Shown: positions 54,359 to 63,355 of the stretch, one piece after another
Numbering within the stretch: the first letter of the stretch is position 1
Layout of the letters: every line of letters begins with the position of its first letter
Origin: Sedimentimonas flavescens
GTDB taxonomy: Bacteria; Pseudomonadota; Alphaproteobacteria; Rhodobacterales; Rhodobacteraceae
NCBI RefSeq assembly: GCF_019264375.1
Contig: NZ_JAHVAI010000001.1
Span: 372,001 to 436,000 of the forward strand
Length of the DNA: 64,000 nucleotides
Reading direction: 5' to 3'
Position numbers and translations under genes: made by a program
The notes under the pieces: generated by a model
Told to the model about the DNA's origin: nothing
Databases searched by the model: none
Seen by the model: only the letters and a program-made list of their open reading frames with translations

Positions 54359-55449
54359 TGGACAAACTTCCGCGTTGGGCCGATGTGGTTCTGGTGCCGC
54401 TGATCTCGCTGCTGATGGCGGCGGCGATTTCGGCGCTGGTCATTCTGGCCATCGGCGGCGACCCGGTCGAGGCCGTTAAGGTCATGGTGACGGGGGCGCT
54501 CGGCTCGGCCTATGGCTGGGGTTACACGCTCTACTATGCGACCTCGTTCATCTTCACGGGGCTTGCTGTTTCGGTCGCCTATCACGCCGGGCAGTTCAAT
54601 ATCGGCGGCGAGGGGCAGGCGCAGATCGGCGGGCTTGGCGTGGCGCTGGTGTGCCTCGCGCTGCCCTGGCCGCATTGGACCATCGCACTGCCCGCCGCGA
54701 TGATCGGCGCAGGCCTTTTTGGCGCCGCCTGGGCCGCCATTCCGGCCTATCTTGCCGCCAAGCGCGGCAGCCACATCGTCATCACGACGATCATGTTCAA
54801 CTACATCGCGGCCGCGCTGATCGTCTATCTGCTGGTCGAGGTGCTGCGCCCTGCAGGCCAGATGGACCCGGCCACCGCACGCTTCCCGGCAGGCGCCAAG
54901 CTGCCGACCTTTGGCGAGATCCCGGGCCTGAGCCTCTTCTTCTCGAAAAACGTGCCCGCCAACGTGACCTTCTTCGTGGCGCTGGCAGCATGTTGGGGTG
55001 TTTGGCTGCTGCTGTGGCGCACGCGCCTTGGCTACCAGATCCGCGCCTATGGCAAGTCAGAGCCCGCCGCGCTTTACGCGGGCATCTCGCCCACGCGGAT
55101 GATCGTGGTCTCGATGCTGATCTCGGGCGGGCTTGCGGGCATGATGGCGATCAACAACGTCATGGGCGAGGCCGAGCGCCTGCTGCAAAACTCGGCCGAG
55201 GGTGCGGGTTTCATCGGCATCGCGGTCGCGCTGATGGGGCGCAACCACCCGATCGGCGTGTTCCTCGCGGCGCTTTTGTTCGGCTTCCTCTACCAAGGCG
55301 GCGCCGAGATGGGCCTCTGGACCACCATCCCGATCGAGCTGCGGCTGCTATTGCAGGGCCTTGTGATCCTGTTCACCGGCGCGCTCGACAACATGGTGCG
55401 GATGATGCTGGGCGTCTTTTTCCGCGCCAAGGCGAAGGAGGCTGCGTGA
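54358..55449 (+). CDS. ABC transporter permease (nucleoside-type, first)
   Basis: A 363-aa membrane protein of the BPD_transp_2 type with ~9 helices. Typical segments are GLAVSVAYHAGQFNIGGEGQ and GFIGIAVALMGRNHPIGVFL. ATG 54358 gives a 1-bp overlap; GTG 54355 (MMDKL) is an alternative. It is coupled to the second permease by another TGATG at 55447-55451. Confidence 0.93.
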   Translation: MDKLPRWADVVLVPLISLLMAAAISALVILAIGGDPVEAVKVMVTGALGSAYGWGYTLYYATSFIFTGLAVSVAYHAGQFNIGGEGQAQIGGLGVALVCLALPWPHWTIALPAAMIGAGLFGAAWAAIPAYLAAKRGSHIVITTIMFNYIAAALIVYLLVEVLRPAGQMDPATARFPAGAKLPTFGEIPGLSLFFSKNVPANVTFFVALAACWGVWLLLWRTRLGYQIRAYGKSEPAALYAGISPTRMIVVSMLISGGLAGMMAINNVMGEAERLLQNSAEGAGFIGIAVALMGRNHPIGVFLAALLFGFLYQGGAEMGLWTTIPIELRLLLQGLVILFTGALDNMVRMMLGVFFRAKAKEAA

Positions 55450-56417
55450 TGGATTACGCAACGCTTCTACAGATTCTCGACTCGACCCTGCGTCTGGCGA
55501 CGCCGCTTCTGCTGGCCTGTCTGGCTGGCTTGTTTTCAGAGCGGGCCGGGATTTTCGACATCGGCCTTGAAGGCAAGATGCTGATCGCCGGCATGGCCTC
55601 GGGCGCGGCGGCCGCACTGAGCGGGTCGGTCTGGATCGGCCTCATGGCGGGGATCGGCGCCTCGATGATGCTGGCGGCGATCCATGGCGTGGCCTCGATC
55701 ACCTTCCGCGGCAACCAGCTGATCTCGGGTGTGGCGCTGAACTTCGTGGCCTCTGGCGCGACGGTGCTGATCGCGCAGTCGCTTTTCGGACAGGGCGGGC
55801 GTACGCCGCCGCTGTCGGGCGCGGCGCGCTTCAACCCGATCGAATTGCCCTTCGCCGAGGCGATCAAGGCAGTGCCCTTCGTCGGGCCATTCTATGCCGA
55901 TGTGCTCTCCGGCCATTCGGCGCTGGTCTATGCGGCGCTACTGGCCGTGCCGATCACCTGGTGGGTGCTTTTCCGTACGCGCTTCGGCCTGCGTCTGCGC
56001 GCGGTGGGGGAAAACCCGGAATCCGTCGATACCGCGGGTGTCTCGGTCATCCGGTTGCGCTACACCGCCGTTGCGATCACGGGGCTGCTGTGCGGCCTTG
56101 CGGGCGCATATATGGCGACCGGCCTGCAAGCGGGCTTCGGACGCGAGATGACTGCAGGCCGGGGCTATATCGCGCTTGCCGCGCTGATCTTTGCCAAGTG
56201 GCGGCCGTGGTATGCGCTTTGGGCCACGCTGCTCTTTGGCTTCCTGCAGGCGCTTGCCCTGCGCCCCGACGTGATCGAGCGCAGCTTCGGCCTCGCCATC
56301 CCGGTCCCCGCGCTGGACGCGTTGCCCTATATCCTGACCGTCATCGTTCTGGCGGGCGTCGTCGGACGCGCCATCCCGCCCCGAGCAGGAGGACAACCCT
56401 ATGTCAAAGAGCGCTGA
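55449..56417 (+). CDS. ABC transporter permease (nucleoside-type, second)
   Basis: A 322-aa membrane protein of the same family with ~8-9 helices. The family motif LFSERAGIFDIGLEGKMLIAG lies near the N-terminus (split by a loop), and LRLRAVGENPESVDTAGVS and GYIALAALIFAKWRPW are further on. Its stop is inside the beginning of the phosphorylase gene (17-bp overlap). Confidence 0.93.
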   Translation: MDYATLLQILDSTLRLATPLLLACLAGLFSERAGIFDIGLEGKMLIAGMASGAAAALSGSVWIGLMAGIGASMMLAAIHGVASITFRGNQLISGVALNFVASGATVLIAQSLFGQGGRTPPLSGAARFNPIELPFAEAIKAVPFVGPFYADVLSGHSALVYAALLAVPITWWVLFRTRFGLRLRAVGENPESVDTAGVSVIRLRYTAVAITGLLCGLAGAYMATGLQAGFGREMTAGRGYIALAALIFAKWRPWYALWATLLFGFLQALALRPDVIERSFGLAIPVPALDALPYILTVIVLAGVVGRAIPPRAGGQPYVKER

Positions 56418-57201
56418 GCTTGCGGCCATTGTACAGGCCCGCGCGGGGACAGAGGCACCTCGGTTCGGCCTGATCCTGGGGTCGGGCCTTGGCCATCTGG
56501 CTGAAGAGATCGAGGGCGTCGCGATCCCCTATGCCGATCTGCCGGGCTTTCCCCATGCCGGAGTGTCGGGACACAACCCCAAGCTGGTGATCGGCACGCT
56601 CGAAGGCGTGCGGGTCGCCGTTTTCGGCGGGCGGGTGCATTACTACGAACATGGCAACCCAGCCGAGATGCGCCTGCCACTTGAGCTTCTGAAAGAGCTT
56701 GGCTGCGAGAGCCTTTTGCTGACCAATGCAGCGGGCAGCCTGCGGCCGGATATCCCGATGGGCGATCTGATGCTGCTGAGCGACCATATCGCCTTTGCAG
56801 GCGCCAACCCCCTGATCGGCGAGCCGACCGATGCACGCTTCGTGCCGATGACCGACGCGCATGATACGGAAATACGCGCGGGCCTGCGTGCCGCAGCCGA
56901 GGCCGAGGGCGTGGCCCTGCCCGAAGGGGTCTATTGCTGGTTCTCCGGCCCCTCGTTCGAGACCCCGGCAGAGATCCGCGCTGCCCGGATACTGGGCGCC
57001 GATGCGGTCGGAATGTCGACGGTCCCCGAGATCATCCTGGCGCGTTTCCTGGGGCTGCGCGCGGCGGCGGTCTCGGTGATCACCAACATGGGTGCGGGGC
57101 TTTCTGCCGAGAATATCAGCCACGAGCACACCAAGGCGATGGCCCCCTTGGGCGCGGCGAAACTGGAGCGGGTCTTGCGACGATATCTGCGCAGCCTTTA
57201 G
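56401..57201 (+). CDS. Purine nucleoside phosphorylase (trimeric type)
   Basis: A 266-aa enzyme cleaving inosine/guanosine with phosphate. GLILGSGLGHLAEEI forms the phosphate loop, then FGGRVHYYEHG, LLTNAAGSLRPD and the purine/ribose site FSGPSFETPAEIRAARI-LGADAVGMSTVPEI (split here). AGGAGG precedes ATG 56401, and the ATG overlaps the permease end, so it belongs to the uptake operon: import followed by phosphorolysis. Confidence 0.93.
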   Translation: MSKSAELAAIVQARAGTEAPRFGLILGSGLGHLAEEIEGVAIPYADLPGFPHAGVSGHNPKLVIGTLEGVRVAVFGGRVHYYEHGNPAEMRLPLELLKELGCESLLLTNAAGSLRPDIPMGDLMLLSDHIAFAGANPLIGEPTDARFVPMTDAHDTEIRAGLRAAAEAEGVALPEGVYCWFSGPSFETPAEIRAARILGADAVGMSTVPEIILARFLGLRAAAVSVITNMGAGLSAENISHEHTKAMAPLGAAKLERVLRRYLRSL

Positions 57202-57280
57202 CGGATATCGCAGGGGCAAGTTGTTTGACACCGCCCACACTGCGGGGCAAGACTGAAATCCCAATCCTGTCGGACTGCCC

Positions 57281-58198
57281 ATGCAGATTTACCTCCCCAT
57301 CGCCGAGGTATCGGTCAATGCCTTTCTCCTTTTGGGATTGGGTGGAATGGTCGGGCTTCTGTCGGGGCTGTTCGGTGTGGGCGGCGGGTTCCTGATCACG
57401 CCACTTCTGTTTTTCATCGGTATTCCCCCCACCGTCGCGGTGGCCACCGGCGCCAATCAGGTCGTGGCGTCTTCGGTCTCGGGCGTGCTGGCGCAGTTCA
57501 AGCGCAAGGCGGTCGATGTGCCAATGGGCCTTGTGTTACTGGTCGGCGGCCTGATCGGCTCGGGTTTTGGTGTTTACGTCTTCAACCTGCTCTCCCGGCT
57601 TGGCCAGATCGACCTTGTGGTGCAACTGTCCTACGTCGTGTTTCTCGGCTCGATCGGCCTTCTGATGTTCCAGGAGTCGTTGCGCGCCATGCGCCGCGCC
57701 AGGAGTGGAGCGAAACGCGGCAAGCGCCATCAGCACACCTGGGTGCATAACCTGCCGCTGAAGTTCAAGTTCCGCTCCTCGGGGCTATATATCTCGGTCA
57801 TTCCGCCGATGCTGGTTGGGGTGCTGGTCGGTATTCTCGCCGCGATCATGGGCGTGGGCGGCGGATTCATCATGGTCCCCGCTATGATCTACCTTCTGGG
57901 GATGCCCACGAAGGTCGTGATCGGCACCTCGCTGTTTCAAATCCTGTTCGTATCGGCCTTCACCACACTGATGCACGCCATCACGAACCAGTCGGTCGAT
58001 GTGATGCTGGCGCTCTTGCTGATCCTTGGCGGGGTCGTCGGCGCGCAGTTCGGCTCGCGTCTCGGCGGGCGCCTCAAGGCCGAGCAGTTGCGCATCCTGC
58101 TGGCGCTTCTGGTCATCGCGGTGGCGGTCAAGCTGGGGCTGGATCTGCTGATCCGCCCGGCCGATCTGTTCACCCTTTCTATGGGGGGCAAGGCATGA
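57281..58198 (+). CDS. TauE/SafE family membrane protein (sulfite/organosulfonate exporter family)
   Basis: A 305-aa protein with about eight helices in two halves. The half-repeats carry GLLSGLFGVGGGFLITPLL and GILAAIMGVGGGFIMVPAM, the TauE/SafE hallmark. Its substrate may be sulfite or a sulfonate-derived anion; this is from the family only. A perfect -35 hexamer TTGACA (57225-57230) lies upstream but the -10 is not obvious. The stop overlaps the TIGR02186 start as ATGA. Confidence 0.9.
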   Translation: MQIYLPIAEVSVNAFLLLGLGGMVGLLSGLFGVGGGFLITPLLFFIGIPPTVAVATGANQVVASSVSGVLAQFKRKAVDVPMGLVLLVGGLIGSGFGVYVFNLLSRLGQIDLVVQLSYVVFLGSIGLLMFQESLRAMRRARSGAKRGKRHQHTWVHNLPLKFKFRSSGLYISVIPPMLVGVLVGILAAIMGVGGGFIMVPAMIYLLGMPTKVVIGTSLFQILFVSAFTTLMHAITNQSVDVMLALLLILGGVVGAQFGSRLGGRLKAEQLRILLALLVIAVAVKLGLDLLIRPADLFTLSMGGKA

Positions 58199-58953
58199 TC
58201 CGCTGGCTGCTTCTCATCCTTGCGCTTTGCACAGTCCCGGCCCGCGCCGAAGAGGTCGTGGCCGGCCTCAGCCAGGACAGCATCAGCATCACCACCTCAT
58301 TCGACGGCTCCGAGATCCTGATCTATGGGGCGGTGAAACGCGCCGAGCCGGAACCCGAGGGCGCGCAGCTTGGCGTCATCGTGACGCTCGAAGGCCCGGT
58401 TGGCCCGGTGACGGTGCGCCGCAAATCGCGCGAGATGGGGATATGGGTGAACACCGAGTCGGTCGGGATCGGGGCAGCGCCCAGCTATTACGCCATCGCC
58501 ACCTCGGGCCGCTTGGTCTGGATTCTCGACCCGATTGCCGACGTCACCCACCGCATTACCATCCCGCTTGCGGTGCGCGCCTTCTCGGGGCCGATCGAGG
58601 TTTCCGACGCCCGTCCCTTCACCGAGGCGCTCTTGCGCATCCGCGAGAAGGAAGGGCTTTACCGGCTGGATGAGGGCGCCGTGACGGTGGTCGAGAACAC
58701 GCTTTTCCGTGCCGATTTCAAGCTGCCCGCGAACCTGATCGAGGGCGACTACAAGACCCGCATCTTCCTGACCCGCGGCGGGCAGATCGTCGACAGCCAC
58801 CGCGCCGCGATCTATGTGCGCCGTGTCGGGCTGGAGCGTTGGCTCTACGTCCTCTCGCAGGAACACGCGGCGCTTTACGGGTTGCTGTCGCTCTCACTTG
58901 CCGTGCTGGCAGGTTGGGCCGCCTCCGAGATCTTCCGGATGATCCGCAACTAG
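58195..58953 (+). CDS. TIGR02186 family envelope protein
   Basis: A 252-aa protein with an N-terminal signal (cleaved near PARAEEVV, residue ~18) and a C-terminal membrane helix (~225-245). Between lies a beta-rich domain (DSISITTSFDGSEILIYGAV) characteristic of TIGR02186, a family of unknown function found beside TauE/SafE genes in Rhodobacterales. The 4-bp overlap with the transporter gene suggests a physical or functional pair. It converges on the SDR gene (4-bp tail overlap). Confidence 0.88.
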   Translation: MIRWLLLILALCTVPARAEEVVAGLSQDSISITTSFDGSEILIYGAVKRAEPEPEGAQLGVIVTLEGPVGPVTVRRKSREMGIWVNTESVGIGAAPSYYAIATSGRLVWILDPIADVTHRITIPLAVRAFSGPIEVSDARPFTEALLRIREKEGLYRLDEGAVTVVENTLFRADFKLPANLIEGDYKTRIFLTRGGQIVDSHRAAIYVRRVGLERWLYVLSQEHAALYGLLSLSLAVLAGWAASEIFRMIRN

Positions 58954-59681
58954 CCCCGCCCGACGAAGGGCATTTCCGTCGCCATGACCGTCATATTCAG
59001 CACATTGGCCCCCGGCGGCAGGCTGGCCATGTGCAGCACCGCCTTAGCGACGTCGCGCGCGTCCATCATCGGCTCGCTGCGCACCGAACCGTCGGCCTGA
59101 AGCACCCCGGCCTCCATCCGCGCGGCAAGCTCGGTGCGCGCATTGCCCACGTCGATCTGCCCCGCCGCGATATCAAAGCCGCGCCCGTCCAGCGCAAGCT
59201 GCTTGGTCAGCCCGTTGATCGCGTGCTTGGTCACCGTATAGGCCAGCGAACGCGGACGCGGCACCTGCCCCGCAATCGAGCCATTGTTGATGATCCGCCC
59301 GCCCTGCGGGGACTGGGCGCGCATCTGTGCAAAGGCCGCCCGCGCGCAATAGATCATCCCGTTGAGGTTGACTGAAACCGCCCTGTCCCAATCCGCCAGA
59401 TCCATCTCGTCGATCAGCGCGCCCTTGGGAAAGACGCCGGCATTGTTAAAGAGCACATCGATGCGTCCGAACCGCGCCACCGTCGCGGCAAAGGCTGCCT
59501 CGACGGCCACGGGATCGGCGACATCACAGACCAGCGCCAGCCCATCGCCAAGGGCAGCCACATCTTCGAGCGGCTCAATCCGCCGCGCAAGGCAGGCGAC
59601 CTGCCAACCTTCGTGCAACGCGGCCTCGGCAACCGCGCGACCGATCCCGGCACTCGCCCCCGTCACGATCATCACCGGCAT
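58950..59681 (-). CDS. Short-chain dehydrogenase/reductase
   Basis: A 243-aa classical SDR with the NAD(P) motif TGASAGIG (residues 7-14), NNAG (79-82), and the catalytic Ser135, Tyr148, Lys152. The substrate is unknown. GGAGGTG precedes ATG 59681. It starts 2 bp after the stop of the helicase gene upstream, so the two are probably co-transcribed. Confidence 0.9.
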   Translation of the reverse strand: MPVMIVTGASAGIGRAVAEAALHEGWQVACLARRIEPLEDVAALGDGLALVCDVADPVAVEAAFAATVARFGRIDVLFNNAGVFPKGALIDEMDLADWDRAVSVNLNGMIYCARAAFAQMRAQSPQGGRIINNGSIAGQVPRPRSLAYTVTKHAINGLTKQLALDGRGFDIAAGQIDVGNARTELAARMEAGVLQADGSVRSEPMMDARDVAKAVLHMASLPPGANVLNMTVMATEMPFVGRG

Positions 59682-59683
59682 GC

Positions 59684-61222
59684 TCACACCTCCTCGCGTT
59701 CCAGCCGAAGGGGCGCGGGCCCCGAGGGCAGATCCTCGATCGACAGCGGCCCCGAGGGCCGCGCCAGCCGCGCACGCGTTACCCACAATAGCCGATGCTC
59801 GGCCCGCGTGATGGCGACATAGGCCAGACGCTTCCACAGCGGAATGCCCGCCTCGGTCCGACCGGCGCGGTAGGCCGCATAGATATCGGGGGCAAAGACC
59901 TGCACATCAGGCCACTGACTGCCCTGCGCCTTATGGATCGTCACCGCCGCCCCATGCAGGAACGCGGCCCCCATCCGCGCGGCATAGGGGATGAAGGGCT
60001 CCTCCTCGTCCGGCAGTTCGATCTTGATGATCGAAGCCGCCGAAAGGCGCGGGTCTTCGGCCCCCAACACGTGCAGACGCGAAAAGCCGGTCTTCTTGCC
60101 GGGGCCAAGGTAGATCACCTGTGCGCCCTTGATCAGGCCGCGCGCTTCAAGGTCAATGCGCTTCTTGCGATGCTTGAGCGGCAGCTCGATCCCGTCGCAG
60201 ATCAGCGGCTCTCCGGGCAAAAGCGCATCCGCCGGGGCATTATGCGCGGCGCGGAACGCGTTGATCAGACGAATGCGCGTCGCGTTACGCCAGACCAAAA
60301 CCGGGCTGCGCGCCATCAGATCACTCTCGACCCGCTCGGCCCAGACGACGCGCGGATCACGCGCGGCGGTCTGCGAGATCATCCGCTCGAAAGCCTCGAA
60401 GGTCAGGTTCTCGTCGGCCAAGGCATGGGCGAGATCAAGGATCGGGTTGTCTTCGGTCTGGCGGTGGATGCGGTGGAGCACATGCTTGCTCGGCTCGGGC
60501 AGCCGTTCGAAACACATATGGCCCGACTGGTTCACCGGCGCGAGCTGCGCCGGATCGCCAAACAAAACGAGTGTCGGGAAAATCTCGCGCAGATCGTCGA
60601 ACTGACGCTCGTCCAGCATCGAAGCCTCATCGACGAAGCCAATATCGAGCCCCTCTTCGCGCCGCTTCCAGCCCTGGATGAAGTCAGACCCGCGCAACCC
60701 CGCCGCCGCCAGCGCGCCCGGCACAGACTTGTGCAGATCGTAGAAGGCCTTGGCCCGATCAAGCGCCTCATCCGTCAGCCCGTCGATGCGCAACAGATCA
60801 AGGTTCGGCCGCTCGCCCTGCCCTGCAAGCCATTCAGCGATGCGCTCATATTCGGGGTCATAGACCGGCGTATAGAGAATGCGGTGGATCGTCGTCGCCG
60901 GCACCCCGCGCGAGCGCAAAACCGAGGCCGCCTTGTTCGTCGGCGCCAAAATTGCCAGCGTCCGCCGTTCCTTCCGCCGCTTGCCCTCGAAATCGCCCGA
61001 GACGATCTCAACGCCCGCCTCGTCCAGCGCCTTGTAAAGCGCGGCAAGCAGCATCGTCTTTCCCGAGCCCGCCTTGCCGATCACCGACAACACCCGGTTG
61101 CCGCCACCATCCGGAGCAAGGCTCCCCTCGACAAGGTCAACGCCAGCCGCAGCAAGCGCCTCGGCCACGGCATCCCAGGCCTCAGCCTGATCGTCGGAAA
61201 AAGTGATCGCTGCGGTCGTCAT
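59684..61222 (-). CDS. RecD-like/UvrD-type DNA helicase
   Basis: A 512-aa superfamily 1 helicase. Walker A GKAGSGKTMLL (Lys55), motif Ib-like LAPTNKAASVLRSRG, Walker B FVDEASMLD, motif III GDPAQLAPV, and C-terminal UvrD_C_2 motifs TIHKAQGSQW and YVAITRAEHRLLWV. It lacks the RecD N-terminal domain and any RecBC partner in the window, so it is a stand-alone RecD2/TraA-like helicase, probably in repair. Confidence 0.9.
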   Translation of the reverse strand: MTTAAITFSDDQAEAWDAVAEALAAAGVDLVEGSLAPDGGGNRVLSVIGKAGSGKTMLLAALYKALDEAGVEIVSGDFEGKRRKERRTLAILAPTNKAASVLRSRGVPATTIHRILYTPVYDPEYERIAEWLAGQGERPNLDLLRIDGLTDEALDRAKAFYDLHKSVPGALAAAGLRGSDFIQGWKRREEGLDIGFVDEASMLDERQFDDLREIFPTLVLFGDPAQLAPVNQSGHMCFERLPEPSKHVLHRIHRQTEDNPILDLAHALADENLTFEAFERMISQTAARDPRVVWAERVESDLMARSPVLVWRNATRIRLINAFRAAHNAPADALLPGEPLICDGIELPLKHRKKRIDLEARGLIKGAQVIYLGPGKKTGFSRLHVLGAEDPRLSAASIIKIELPDEEEPFIPYAARMGAAFLHGAAVTIHKAQGSQWPDVQVFAPDIYAAYRAGRTEAGIPLWKRLAYVAITRAEHRLLWVTRARLARPSGPLSIEDLPSGPAPLRLEREEV

Positions 61223-61283
61223 GCGCGCGACCTTACAGGGCAGGCGCGCCCTCCGAAAGGCTCGAAATCGGCGGGTGCGGATG

Positions 61284-61374
61284 CCTTCGGCGAAGGTATT
61301 TTTGCCAAGAAGAAAGGCGGCGTTTCTTCTTGGTTCAAATACCTCGCGGGGGTCCGGGGGCGCGAAGCCCCCGG
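61284..61374. repeat. Dispersed intergenic repeat, copy D, with hairpin next to the ecm stop
   Basis: A reverse core CCTTCGGCGAAGGTATTTTT with GCCAAGAAGAAAGG (61284-61317) and a forward core TTTCTTCTTGG, TTCAAATACCTCGCGGGGG (61323-61352) are arranged as an inverted pair. They are followed by hairpin CCGGGGGC GCGAA GCCCCCGG (61354-61374). The hairpin lies 7 bp after the ecm stop on the minus strand and may act as its terminator. Confidence 0.7.
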
Positions 61375-61381
61375 CCTGGGG

Positions 61382-63355
61382 TCAGGCCGCGACGGAGGCC
61401 GGGGTGGCCAGCGCGACGATATCCATCATGATGCGGTTTAGTTCGAAGTCCTTGGGCGTATAGACCCGCGCGACGCCGTAGGATTTCAGCTTGAGCGCGT
61501 CCTCGTCGGGGATGATCCCGCCGACAACCACCGGCACGTGGCTCAGGCCCGCGGTGCGCATGCGCTCCATCAGTTCCTCGATCAGCGGCAGGTGCGACCC
61601 CGACAGGATCGAGAGACCGACGACATGCGCATCATCCTCGAGCGCGCGCGCAACGATCTGCTCGGGCGTCATGCGGATACCTTCGTAGGTGATATCCATG
61701 CCGCAATCCCGGGCGCGGAAGGCGATCTGCTCGGCGCCGTTCGAATGCCCGTCGAGGCCCGGCTTGCCCACAAGGAACTTCAGGCGGCGGCCAAGCTGCG
61801 TCGAGACCGCATCCACCGCATCGCGGATGTCGTCCAGCCCCTCGGTCTTGTTCGAGGGCGAGCGCGACACACCGGTCGGGCCGCGGTATTCGCCGTGGAC
61901 CGCGCGCATCACGCCGGCCCATTCGCCCGTGGTCACGCCCGCTTTTGCCGCGGCGATCGAGGCGGGCATGATGTTCTTGCCCGCTTTCGCATCAGCCGAG
62001 AGCTGCGCGATGGCCTTGGCGACGGCCTCGGCGTCTCGGCCATTGCGCCACTGCTGGAGGCGGGAAACCTGATCGGTCTCGACAGCCGGATCGACAACCA
62101 TGATGCCGCCATCACCCGCGGTCAGCGGCGAGGGCTCGGCCTCGGTCCAGCGGTTCACGCCGACGACGATGGTTTCGTTCGCCTCGATGCGGTTGATCCG
62201 CTCGGCGTTCGATTCGACCAGACGGCCCTTCATGTAGTCGATGGCCGCAATCGCGCCGCCCATGGAATCGAGCGTCTCCAGCTCGGCGCGGGCGCCAGCC
62301 TTGAGATCCTCGACCTTGGCGGTCACGGCGGGGTTGCCATCGAACAGATCGCCATATTCCAGCAGGTCGGTCTCATAGGCCATGATCTGCTGCATACGCA
62401 GCGACCACTGCTGATCCCACGGGCGCGGCAGGCCAAGGGCCTCGTTCCAGGCGGGCAGTTGCACGGCGCGGGCGCGGGCGTTCTTGGAAAGCGTCACGGC
62501 AAGCATCTCGATCAGGATGCGATAGACGTTGTTTTCCGGCTGCTGCTCGGTCAGGCCGAGCGAGTTCACCTGCACGCCGTAGCGGAAGCGGCGGTATTTC
62601 TCTTCCTCGATGCCGTAACGCTCAAGGCAGATCTCGTCCCACAGCTCGGTGAAGGCGCGCATCTTGCACAGCTCGGTCACGAAGCGGATGCCCGCGTTCA
62701 CGAAGAACGAGATGCGGCCGACCATCGCGGGGAAACCCTCGGCCGGGACTTTCTTCTTGAGGTCGTCGAGCACCGCGATGCCGGTCGCCAGCGCGAAGGC
62801 CAGTTCCTGCTCGGGCGTGGCACCGGCCTCTTGCAGGTGGTAGGAACACACGTTCATCGGGTTCCATTTCGGCAGCTGCTCGGCGGTATAGGCGGCCACG
62901 TCGGTGATCATGGCCAGCGAGGGCTTGGGCGGGCAGATGTAAGTGCCGCGCGAGAGGTACTCCTTGACCAGATCGTTCTGCACCGTGCCTTGCAGTCGCG
63001 AGACATCGGCGCCCTGCTCCTCGGCCACGGCGATATAGAGCGACAGCAGCCAGGGTGCGGTCGCGTTGATCGTCATCGACGTGTTCATCTGTTCCAGCGG
63101 AATCTGATCGAACAGCGCGCGCATATCGCCCAGATGGCAAACCGGAACGCCCACCTTGCCGACTTCGCCGCGCGAGAGAACATGGTCCGAATCGTAGCCC
63201 GTCTGCGTCGGCAGATCGAACGCAACCGAGAGGCCGGTCTGCCCCTTCGAGAGGTTCATGCGATAAAGCGCGTTCGACTTTTCCGCCGTCGAATGGCCTG
63301 CATAGGTACGGAACAGCCAGGGCTTGTCCTTGGCGGGTTTGGTCATCTCGGTCAT
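61382..63355 (-). CDS. ecm: Ethylmalonyl-CoA mutase (coenzyme B12-dependent)
   Basis: A 657-aa mutase converting (2R)-ethylmalonyl-CoA to methylsuccinyl-CoA in the ethylmalonyl-CoA pathway. The N-terminal TIM-barrel (MTEMTKPAKDKPWLFRTYAG, LSVAFDLPTQTGYDSDH) is followed by a C-terminal B12-binding domain with DGHSNGAEQ (~533-541) and GLSILSGSHLPLIEEL. It is fused in one chain, unlike methylmalonyl-CoA mutase with two subunits. The substrate assignment rests on the divergent ccr gene. GGAGG precedes ATG 63355. Confidence 0.93.
   Translation of the reverse strand: MTEMTKPAKDKPWLFRTYAGHSTAEKSNALYRMNLSKGQTGLSVAFDLPTQTGYDSDHVLSRGEVGKVGVPVCHLGDMRALFDQIPLEQMNTSMTINATAPWLLSLYIAVAEEQGADVSRLQGTVQNDLVKEYLSRGTYICPPKPSLAMITDVAAYTAEQLPKWNPMNVCSYHLQEAGATPEQELAFALATGIAVLDDLKKKVPAEGFPAMVGRISFFVNAGIRFVTELCKMRAFTELWDEICLERYGIEEEKYRRFRYGVQVNSLGLTEQQPENNVYRILIEMLAVTLSKNARARAVQLPAWNEALGLPRPWDQQWSLRMQQIMAYETDLLEYGDLFDGNPAVTAKVEDLKAGARAELETLDSMGGAIAAIDYMKGRLVESNAERINRIEANETIVVGVNRWTEAEPSPLTAGDGGIMVVDPAVETDQVSRLQQWRNGRDAEAVAKAIAQLSADAKAGKNIMPASIAAAKAGVTTGEWAGVMRAVHGEYRGPTGVSRSPSNKTEGLDDIRDAVDAVSTQLGRRLKFLVGKPGLDGHSNGAEQIAFRARDCGMDITYEGIRMTPEQIVARALEDDAHVVGLSILSGSHLPLIEELMERMRTAGLSHVPVVVGGIIPDEDALKLKSYGVARVYTPKDFELNRIMMDIVALATPASVAA

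Noticed and set aside
53929-54774. 281-codon minus-strand ORF opposite the ABC ATPase and permease
   Set aside because: Both plus-strand genes have full family motifs and coupled starts; the antisense product has no features.
61284-61374. Remnant insertion sequence at repeat copy D
   Set aside because: No transposase fragment or target-site duplication is visible; the inverted cores are shared with other intergenic copies and are better described as a repeat family.
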